Assembly (NCBI GenBank): GCA_022571175.1
Contig: JACZYI010000041.1
Span: 1 to 11,650 of the forward strand
DNA length: 11,650 bases
From: Pseudomonadota bacterium
GTDB taxonomy: Bacteria; Pseudomonadota; Alphaproteobacteria; Sphingomonadales; SMXR01
Direction: 5' to 3'
Below, in pieces: positions 6,472 to 11,650 of this stretch. The notes under the pieces are model-generated. The model was not told the DNA's origin and made no database searches. It saw only the letters and a program-made list of their open reading frames with translations. The first letter of the stretch is position 1, and every line of letters begins with the position of its first letter. The translations under genes were made by a program, and so were the position numbers.

Positions 6472-7266
6472 TCACAGGGTTAAGGTGCCTTCAATGACCG
6501 GCACCACATGGCCGCTGATAGCGACCCGATCATCACTTACCCGGAGCCAGAGCTCGCCACCGCGCACCGATATTTGCCGGGCAAAAAGCTCTGGTTTACC
6601 CAACTTCTCCGCCCAATAAGGCCCCGAGGTGCAATGGGCAGAGCCCGTGACCGGATCTTCGTCAATCTGCCAATGGGGGAAAAAACAGCGTGAGACAAAA
6701 TCGCAATCCTCGCCCGGTGCGGTGGCCAGAAACCCGAATGCGCCACAGGCAAGAAGACGCGGGAAATCGGGCTTGAGCTCAAGCACCTCATCACTCGAGC
6801 CGTAAACAAGTAAATAATTATCAGCGCCCAGAAGAATGTCCCGAGGCTGTATATTCAGGGCAGAGGCAAGGGCTTTGGGCGGTGCTGCCGGTGCAGGCTT
6901 CCGGTTCGGAAAATCCAGCATCAGCTTGTCACCATCGCGCGAGACACCCAGTGGGCCTGAGCGACTGGAGAAGCTCACCACCTGATCCTGAAGCTTTAAA
7001 ATCTCGAGCATGACATAACCCGCCGCCAAGGTAGCATGTCCACAGAGATCAACCTCACCACCCGGTGTAAACCAGCGCAAATGAAAATCCGTGTCATTAT
7101 CAGACCGGTCCCGGACCGTGAACGCCGTTTCTGAAAGATTATTTTCGCGCGCGATGGCCAGCAGCAGATCATCGTCAAGCCATTTCTCCAGCGGGCAAAC
7201 CGCAGCCGGGTTGCCACCAAAAGCTTTTCTGGTGAATGCATCCAGTTGATAAAAGGGTGTTTTCAC
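6472..7266 (-). CDS. PhzF-family isomerase/epimerase-like protein
   Basis: The 264-residue protein belongs to the PhzF / diaminopimelate-epimerase-fold family. It has GGNPAAVC (17-24), the NLSETAF motif with the catalytic-type glutamate E46, DLCGHATLA (73-81), and the second-half signature DEDPVTGSAHC, the hallmark residues of a two-domain, cofactor-independent isomerase. PhzF itself isomerises a phenazine precursor, but no phenazine genes are present, so this is one of the many PhzF-like proteins of unknown substrate. The start is GTG at 7266, supported by GGGAG (7278-7274) seven bases before it. It lies 30 bases after the CDF exporter gene and is probably the last gene of the pdxH operon. 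It is convergent with nadC. Confidence 0.9.
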   Translation of the reverse strand: MKTPFYQLDAFTRKAFGGNPAAVCPLEKWLDDDLLLAIARENNLSETAFTVRDRSDNDTDFHLRWFTPGGEVDLCGHATLAAGYVMLEILKLQDQVVSFSSRSGPLGVSRDGDKLMLDFPNRKPAPAAPPKALASALNIQPRDILLGADNYLLVYGSSDEVLELKPDFPRLLACGAFGFLATAPGEDCDFVSRCFFPHWQIDEDPVTGSAHCTSGPYWAEKLGKPELFARQISVRGGELWLRVSDDRVAISGHVVPVIEGTLTL

Positions 7267-7296
7267 GACCGGTCTCCCATGGTTTGAATGGGTCTT

Positions 7297-8259
7297 TTAA
7301 TCTTTATTATCAGATCTGTCTTTATCTACCGGTCGATGGGCCTCGCTCAAGGTGTGATCCGGGTCTTCCAATCCGAAGGGGTCGGTGTGGATAATAATTT
7401 CAGCCCCGGAGAAGGCTTCACCCACTGTCGCCTCAACTTCATCGGCAATATGGTGAGCATCGAAGAGCGAGAGTGCCGGGTCCAGTTCAATATGCATCTG
7501 AATGAAGCTCGAAATTCCGCTTTGCCGGGTTTTCAGGTCATGCAGACCGTGCACATGATCATTGCCCATAACCAGTTCAAAAATACGGTCCCGGTCCGGC
7601 TGATTGAATTCCTTGTCCATCAGCATATCAATGGATTGTCTGAAAATCTTGATCGCTTGCCGGGCAATGAAGATTGCAATGAGGATACCAAACAGCCCGT
7701 CGACCCAGGCATAATCCGTTATCGCAGAAATCAGAAGGGCAACAATCACGCCCAGGTTCAGAAGTAAATCCCCGGTATAGTGCAAACGATCGGCGGAAAT
7801 GGCCACCGAGCCTGTTTTTGAGACCACATGGCGCTGATAGGTGACAAGCGCGAAAGTCAACAGAATGGCCAACACAGATACGCCAATGGCAATTTCTGAA
7901 TTATCCGGAACCACCGGGTTCATCAACCGGCTACCGGACTGGAGCAGCAAAAAAACCGACGATCCCAGAATAATAGATGACTGAAACAGACCCGCTATCG
8001 GTTCTGCCTTGCCGTGACCAAAGCGGTGGTCTTCATCGGGCGGTACCAGCGCTATCCGGACCGCAAACAGATTGGTAAGCGAGGCCATCAGGTCCAGGCC
8101 CGAATCAACCAGCGAACCCAACATGGCCACAGAGCCAGACATAGCCCAGGCAATGGCCTTGGCAACAATCAGTACCGTGGCAACAAGCACTGAGGCGATG
8201 GCCGCTGTCTTCATCAGGGGCGCAGCTTTAGCCGGATCTATGGTTTGATGAATGGTCAT
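7297..8259 (-). CDS. Cation diffusion facilitator metal exporter, FieF-like
   Basis: The 320-residue inner-membrane protein exchanges protons for divalent metal ions and removes excess Zn2+, Fe2+ or similar metals. Six hydrophobic segments fall at about 17-39, 43-70, 88-108, 121-140, 165-181 and 184-200. The transport-site residues are D52 and D56 in VDSGLD of helix 2 and H160 and D164 in DRLHYTGD of helix 5, the Asp-Asp-His-Asp set of FieF/YiiP-type carriers. The cytoplasmic loop motif DHRFGHGKAEPIA (77-89) is also present. A C-terminal regulatory domain spans about 205-297 and is followed by a charged tail of about 20 residues rich in Asp and His. The start overlaps the pdxH stop by four bases, so it is coupled to pdxH. 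Metal preference cannot be fixed from sequence. Confidence 0.94.
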   Translation of the reverse strand: MTIHQTIDPAKAAPLMKTAAIASVLVATVLIVAKAIAWAMSGSVAMLGSLVDSGLDLMASLTNLFAVRIALVPPDEDHRFGHGKAEPIAGLFQSSIILGSSVFLLLQSGSRLMNPVVPDNSEIAIGVSVLAILLTFALVTYQRHVVSKTGSVAISADRLHYTGDLLLNLGVIVALLISAITDYAWVDGLFGILIAIFIARQAIKIFRQSIDMLMDKEFNQPDRDRIFELVMGNDHVHGLHDLKTRQSGISSFIQMHIELDPALSLFDAHHIADEVEATVGEAFSGAEIIIHTDPFGLEDPDHTLSEAHRPVDKDRSDNKD

Positions 8260-8849
8260 GGATAAAGGGTCTCCACTCGCCAGCGGTTATCAGGAGTGGC
8301 GGTAAAGAGTTCTCGTTTATGAAGCCGAAATTTTCCCTGGCTCCAAAATTCAATAGCCTCGGGCTTCAGGCGATATCCCGACCAGAAATCCGGTCGTGGA
8401 ATTTCCCCAATGCCAAATTTAGCCGCGTATTTTGCCACCGCTTTTTCCAACTTGAACCACCCATCCAGAACTTCAGACTGCCTTGATGCCCAGGCACCGA
8501 TACGGGCCTCCCTGGGCCGGGATTTGAAATAATCATCGGCCTCCTGATCATCGACCAGGCTGACCGGGCCTTCAATCCGTATCTGACGGTTCAGGCTTTT
8601 CCAGTAAAGCAGCAGCGCAACCCGGTTATTGCCCTCCAGGTCACGCGACTTGCGAGAACCGAGATTAGTGTAAAAAACAAAACCGGTTTCATCCCAGCCT
8701 TTAAGCAATACCATGCGCAGCGATGGACGACCCTGCTCATCCACTGTGGCCATACTCACAGCATTCGCCAGGCCCGGTTCTTTCTCTTCAGCCAACGCCA
8801 TCCACTCGCCAAATCGCCTGAACGGCACTTCAAATTCTTTGGACTTCAT
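8256..8849 (-). CDS. pdxH: Pyridoxine/pyridoxamine 5'-phosphate oxidase
   Basis: PdxH is an FMN enzyme that oxidises pyridoxine or pyridoxamine phosphate to pyridoxal phosphate, the active form of vitamin B6. It has RPSLRMVLLKG (41-51), YTNLGSRKSRDL (60-71) for FMN binding, ARIGAWASRQSE (115-126), RPDFWSGYRLKPEAIEFW (152-169) and RLHKREL (175-181), whose Arg and His match the substrate-binding pair of E. coli PdxH; it ends in the typical LYP. I chose the ATG at 8849 (197 residues) because AGGA at 8861-8858 is eight bases before it; an in-frame ATG at 8855 would be only two bases away and adds Met-Ile. It leads a minus-strand operon with the CDF exporter (four-base overlap) and the PhzF-like gene. 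Confidence 0.96.
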   Translation of the reverse strand: MKSKEFEVPFRRFGEWMALAEEKEPGLANAVSMATVDEQGRPSLRMVLLKGWDETGFVFYTNLGSRKSRDLEGNNRVALLLYWKSLNRQIRIEGPVSLVDDQEADDYFKSRPREARIGAWASRQSEVLDGWFKLEKAVAKYAAKFGIGEIPRPDFWSGYRLKPEAIEFWSQGKFRLHKRELFTATPDNRWRVETLYP

Positions 8850-8880
8850 AATCATGGTCCTACAAATTTACCAAGGTGAA

Positions 8881-8909
8881 TTCCCTTCCGCTATATTTAC
8901 CGTTATAAA
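8881..8909 (+). promoter_or_regulatory. Candidate promoter of the dnaJ-like gene
   Basis: TATAAA (8904-8909) is a good -10 box, with the weak -35 TTCCCT (8881-8886) 17 bases upstream. It lies in the 79-base gap between divergent pdxH and the J-domain gene and would give a leader of about 13 bases. I see no heat-shock-type element and no equally clear box for pdxH. Confidence 0.35.
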
Positions 8910-8928
8910 CGAAACCGGTCGAGGCAAA

Positions 8929-9909
8929 ATGGCATTTCACAATATGGCAAAGAATCTTTATTCGGTTTTGGGTGTGGCGAGGGATGCCAGCCAAAGTGAT
9001 ATAAAACGGTCTTATCGCAAGCTCGCCAAAGATCTTCACCCTGACCGAAACCTGGATAACGACAAAGTCTCGGATCGCTTCAAAGAAGTTTCTGCCTGTT
9101 ATGCCATCCTTGGTGATGCCAAACAGCGCGCTCGCTATGACCGTGGCGAGATTGATGATTCAGGGACCAAGCGCGCACCTTTTGCTGGTGCCGGAGCCAG
9201 GCAGGCGGGCGGTTATGCCAACTATGAGGATATTTTTGCCCGCGCTGCCGAACAGCAGAGACAGGGGGGTGCATCCTTTGATTTTTCGGGTGGGCCTGAA
9301 GATTTCTTTTCAGATATTTTCGGCTTTGGCCGGTCCAAGAAAAAATCTGCCAAGTCCGCCAAGGCAAAAAAAACTCGCGGGCGAACCAACGATGTCAGCT
9401 ATAACCTGACCATTTCCTTTCTCGACGCCGCGCTCGGCATGACCAAAAATCTGACTCTGAGAAATGGCAAAACCCTGAGTGTCAAAATTCCTGCTGGCGT
9501 AAATGATGGTCAGCAAATCCGGCTCAGTGGACAGGGGCAAAAAGGCTTCGCGGGTTCTCGTGCCGGAGACGCGCTGATCCGCGTGCATGTGGCCCCGCAC
9601 CTCTATTTCGAACGAGTGGAAAATAACATCTTTCTGGAATTGCCGATCACCATTGATGAAGCCATTCTTGGTGCAAAAATATCTGTGCCAACGGTGCGGG
9701 GCGCGGTCAGCGTTAAAATTCCAAAAGGGACGTCAAGTGGCAAGAGATTGCGTTTGAAGGGCAAAGGTATTCAGCATGGCGCAAAATCCGGCGATCAGTA
9801 TATAACGCTTAAAATAACCTTGCCCGAATCCCACGACCCCGATCTGGAAGCCGTAATCAAGGAGTGGCGGGAAACACATGGCTATTCGGTCAGAAAAAAA
9901 TTCAAATAG
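8929..9909 (+). CDS. DnaJ/CbpA-type co-chaperone lacking the zinc finger
   Basis: The 326-residue protein is a type II J-domain protein that recruits and stimulates DnaK. The J domain covers about residues 8-72, with YSVLGVARDAS and the essential HPD at 37-39. A Gly/Phe-rich stretch follows (about 84-134). There is no CxxCxGxG zinc-finger repeat; instead a basic linker of Lys, Ala and Arg runs at 134-152. The C-terminal substrate-binding domains occupy about 153-300, with TISFLDAALG, SVKIPAGVNDGQQIRLSGQG and GAVSVKIPKGTSSGKRLRL. This is the CbpA architecture. The ATG at 8929 is chosen because GAGG lies four bases upstream and the J domain begins just inside; the frame extends further back but over the opposite-strand pdxH gene. 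The YihY-family gene starts three bases after its stop. Confidence 0.93.
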   Translation: MAFHNMAKNLYSVLGVARDASQSDIKRSYRKLAKDLHPDRNLDNDKVSDRFKEVSACYAILGDAKQRARYDRGEIDDSGTKRAPFAGAGARQAGGYANYEDIFARAAEQQRQGGASFDFSGGPEDFFSDIFGFGRSKKKSAKSAKAKKTRGRTNDVSYNLTISFLDAALGMTKNLTLRNGKTLSVKIPAGVNDGQQIRLSGQGQKGFAGSRAGDALIRVHVAPHLYFERVENNIFLELPITIDEAILGAKISVPTVRGAVSVKIPKGTSSGKRLRLKGKGIQHGAKSGDQYITLKITLPESHDPDLEAVIKEWRETHGYSVRKKFK

Positions 9910-9912
9910 ATC

Positions 9913-10800
9913 ATGATCGATCAACCTGAATCTTCATTTCAAATTCCTGCCGTCCTGCAACGACATCTGAGCCTCGTGGCTGAGGCCTTTACAAGATTTT
10001 ACCGGCATGGTGGCATGGCCAATGCTGGCAATATGGCCTTCCTGGGCATGTTGGCTTTTTTTCCTTTTCTCATTTTTCTGGTGGCGCTCTCCGGTTTCAT
10101 CGGACAAACGGAAAGGGGGCAGGAGGGCATCCGGTTTATTCTTGAGAATTTACCGGAAAGGGTCTCGGGCATTGTTGATGGCCCCATAAACGGAATTTTG
10201 CAAAATACCGGCGGCGAAATTTTAACGCTCTCTATTCTCTTTGCCATGTGGATTGCCGCCTCGGGCGTGGAAGCAGCCCGCTATGCGGTTGTCAACGCCT
10301 ATGGTGCGGAACATAAAAAGGCGGTCTGGCGCTCCCGGCTCGAGAGCATGGCGGTGGTGATAATTGCCGCAACTTTTATTCTTATCGCCATGACTTTGCT
10401 GGTGATTGGCCCGGTTGTTATCGCCACACTCAACAACTTCATCGCTATTCCCGAAATGGTTTACAGCATTTGGGCCTGGGCCCGTTTTGGCATCAGCCCG
10501 CTCATTTTGTTCCTGGCCCTATACGGCATGTATTTTGCGCTCTCGCCAACCAGCATGTTTCCCAAAAGATTTTACGCGCCCGGTGCTTTGGTCACACTCC
10601 TTGTCTGGACCGGGACAGCTTCAGGTTTTTCAAGCTATCTCAAGCTGGCCAGGGATTTTGATATCACCTATGGAAGCCTGGCCGGAGTTTTGATCGCACA
10701 ATTATTCTTTTTCGTGGTCAGCATTGGTTTTATTCTGGGGGCACAGATCAATGCCGCTTATGCTCGTCACCACCAGGTGGCTCTGAGCATTGACCGTTAA
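9913..10800 (+). CDS. YihY/BrkB-family inner-membrane protein
   Basis: This 295-residue integral membrane protein belongs to the YihY/virulence-factor BrkB family, often mislabelled ribonuclease BN. Its molecular function is not settled. Hydrophobic segments lie at about 42-64, 102-122, 147-172, 193-211, 222-240 and 254-278, six in all. The family signatures are the Ala/Phe-rich first helix ending in FFPFLIFL (49-56), and the C-terminal TYGSLAGVLIAQLFF followed by GAQINAAYA. Length and topology are normal. The start is three bases after the J-domain gene, so they are probably cotranscribed. The gene ends just before the fabI promoter, whose -35 box overlaps its last codons. Confidence 0.92.
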   Translation: MIDQPESSFQIPAVLQRHLSLVAEAFTRFYRHGGMANAGNMAFLGMLAFFPFLIFLVALSGFIGQTERGQEGIRFILENLPERVSGIVDGPINGILQNTGGEILTLSILFAMWIAASGVEAARYAVVNAYGAEHKKAVWRSRLESMAVVIIAATFILIAMTLLVIGPVVIATLNNFIAIPEMVYSIWAWARFGISPLILFLALYGMYFALSPTSMFPKRFYAPGALVTLLVWTGTASGFSSYLKLARDFDITYGSLAGVLIAQLFFFVVSIGFILGAQINAAYARHHQVALSIDR

Positions 10801-10817
10801 AAGCCAATGTGTAGGAT
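10790..10817 (+). promoter_or_regulatory. Candidate fabI promoter
   Basis: TTGACC (10790-10795) matches five of six -35 bases and is followed after 16 bases by TAGGAT (10812-10817). The -35 lies in the final codons of the YihY-family gene. Transcription would begin near 10824, 25 bases before fabI, leaving room for its Shine-Dalgarno AAGGGG (10838-10843). fabI may also be reached by readthrough from upstream, since no terminator is seen in the gap. Confidence 0.45.
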
Positions 10818-10848
10818 GGTCACAAATATTGTTCGGTAAGGGGTTCTC

Positions 10849-11625
10849 ATGTCAGAAGCTGAAGCATTGTTGAACGGAAAACGTGGTCTCATAATGGGCG
10901 TTGCCAATGGCAAGTCTCTGGCCTGGGGCATTGCGCGGGAAGCAGCAAGGCATGGCGCCGAGCTCGCCTTTACTTTTCAGGGTGAAGCTCTGGAAAAAAG
11001 GGTGCGGCCGCTGGCTGCCGAAGTGGGTTCGGACCTGGTTCTTTCCTGTGACGTGACCGATGATAAATCCATCGATGCGGTTTTTGATTTTTTAAAAGAG
11101 CGATGGGGTACGCTCGATTTTCTGGTTCACGCAATTGGATTTTCTGACAAGAATGAGTTGCGCGGTCGCTATATTGACACCAGTGTTGATAATTTTCTGA
11201 TGACCATGAATATTTCCTGCTATTCCTTCACCGCCGTGGCCCGGAGGGCAGAGGCCCTGATGGAAGACGGCGGCGCCATGCTCACACTCTCTTATGCGGG
11301 CTCGGAAAGGGTTGTACCCCATTATAACGTGATGGGGCTGGCCAAGGCAGCTCTGGAGTCCAGCGTCAAATATCTTGCCTATGATCTCGGAGTAAAAAAT
11401 ATTCGCGTCAATGCCATTTCAGCGGGGCCGGTGCGCACACTTTCCGCCTCCGGAATCACCGATTTCCTGGATTTGCTCCACAACGCCGCCACTTATTCCG
11501 CGCTCAAGCGCAACATCACCCCCCAGGAAATCGCCAACACGGCTTGTTTTCTGGCCAGCTCGCTTTCCTCGGGCATCACCGGGCAGATTTTATACGTGGA
11601 CGGGGGCTTCAATATCTTCGCGTGA
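10849..11625 (+). CDS. fabI: Enoyl-[acyl-carrier-protein] reductase, FabI type
   Basis: FabI reduces trans-2-enoyl-ACP with NADH (or NADPH) in the last step of each fatty acid elongation cycle. The 258-residue sequence is a short-chain dehydrogenase-fold protein with the FabI-specific nucleotide-binding start GLIMGVANGKSLAWGIA (13-29), CDVTD (67-71), VHAIGF (93-98), and the catalytic Y149 and Y159-x6-K166 arrangement (SYAGSERVVPHY then NVMGLAK). It ends with GQILYVDGGFNI. The glycine in HAIGF (G97) corresponds to the position where triclosan-resistance changes occur in E. coli FabI, and it is the normal residue here. A good AAGGGG Shine-Dalgarno is five bases before the ATG. The gene has its own likely promoter. 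Confidence 0.97.
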   Translation: MSEAEALLNGKRGLIMGVANGKSLAWGIAREAARHGAELAFTFQGEALEKRVRPLAAEVGSDLVLSCDVTDDKSIDAVFDFLKERWGTLDFLVHAIGFSDKNELRGRYIDTSVDNFLMTMNISCYSFTAVARRAEALMEDGGAMLTLSYAGSERVVPHYNVMGLAKAALESSVKYLAYDLGVKNIRVNAISAGPVRTLSASGITDFLDLLHNAATYSALKRNITPQEIANTACFLASSLSSGITGQILYVDGGFNIFA

Positions 11626-11650
11626 AGCGCCGCGGACGGCCGGAGGCGCT
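11626..11650 (+). terminator. Hairpin directly after fabI, probable terminator cut by the window end
   Basis: AGCGCC (11626-11631) pairs with GGCGCT (11645-11650), and an inner CGG (11633-11635) pairs with CCG (11640-11642). The stem begins on the base after the fabI stop. A T-run, if present, would lie beyond the window, so termination cannot be confirmed. Confidence 0.45.

Noticed and set aside
6472..7266. Evidence for phenazine biosynthesis
   Set aside because: Only a PhzF-family homologue is present and the family is widespread in organisms that make no phenazines; no other phz genes are in the window.
7288..7767. A 159-codon plus-strand ORF opposite the CDF exporter
   Set aside because: The opposite strand encodes a full CDF protein with all transport residues; this is its antisense shadow.
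8713..8928. An N-terminal extension of the J-domain gene back to 8713
   Set aside because: It overlaps pdxH on the other strand, and the J domain with a nearby GAGG begins at 8929.
1..11650. Defence system, prophage, integron, CRISPR array or toxin-antitoxin module
   Set aside because: All substantial genes are recognisable metabolic, transport or chaperone genes. I saw no spaced direct repeats, integrase, transposase, terminal inverted repeats or nuclease-helicase pair.

Overview
The window looks like chromosomal DNA from an alphaproteobacterium with moderate GC content. It carries ordinary housekeeping and accessory metabolic genes on both strands. The alphaproteobacterial reading rests on the pdxH / J-domain protein / YihY / fabI neighbourhood, the IorAB-type two-subunit molybdenum enzyme and the general look of the proteins; I cannot name a genus. 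I see no phage, transposon, CRISPR, tRNA or rRNA. Every recognised gene is intact except the first, which runs off the left edge.

Layout. (1) Positions 1-2243, minus strand: a two-gene operon for a molybdenum hydroxylase of the xanthine dehydrogenase family, with an IorA-like [2Fe-2S] subunit and an IorB-like molybdopterin subunit whose N-terminus looks like a Tat signal. (2) Positions 2440-3267, plus strand, divergent: a solitary molybdate-binding protein ModA. A molybdenum-using enzyme and a molybdenum-scavenging protein therefore share a 196-base control region. (3) Positions 3268-3596: a gene-poor stretch holding what looks like a complete miniature transcription unit, with a promoter that fits the sigma-54 -24/-12 spacing, a 19-codon ORF flanked by an inverted repeat covering its Shine-Dalgarno, and a strong hairpin terminator. 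(4) Positions 3597-4499: an MBL-fold hydrolase of the LACTB2/GloB-like group. (5) Positions 4593-6459: nadA-nadC for de novo NAD synthesis, with no nadB between them. The nadA promoter has a perfect -10 box overlapped by a perfect inverted repeat, and its leader can form alternative hairpins. (6) Positions 6472-8855, minus strand: an operon-like run pdxH, CDF metal exporter, PhzF-family protein, convergent with nadC. (7) Positions 8929-11625, plus strand: a zinc-finger-less DnaJ/CbpA-type co-chaperone, a YihY/BrkB membrane protein three bases behind it, and fabI (enoyl-ACP reductase) with its own likely promoter and a hairpin directly after its stop.

How the parts connect. ModA can supply molybdate for the molybdenum cofactor of the IorAB-like enzyme. 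NadA and NadC make nicotinate mononucleotide for NAD, which FabI uses in fatty acid elongation. PdxH makes pyridoxal phosphate. The protein-coding content is conventional. The parts most likely to be undescribed are small and regulatory: the 3374-3537 mini-transcript and the nadA leader and operator.
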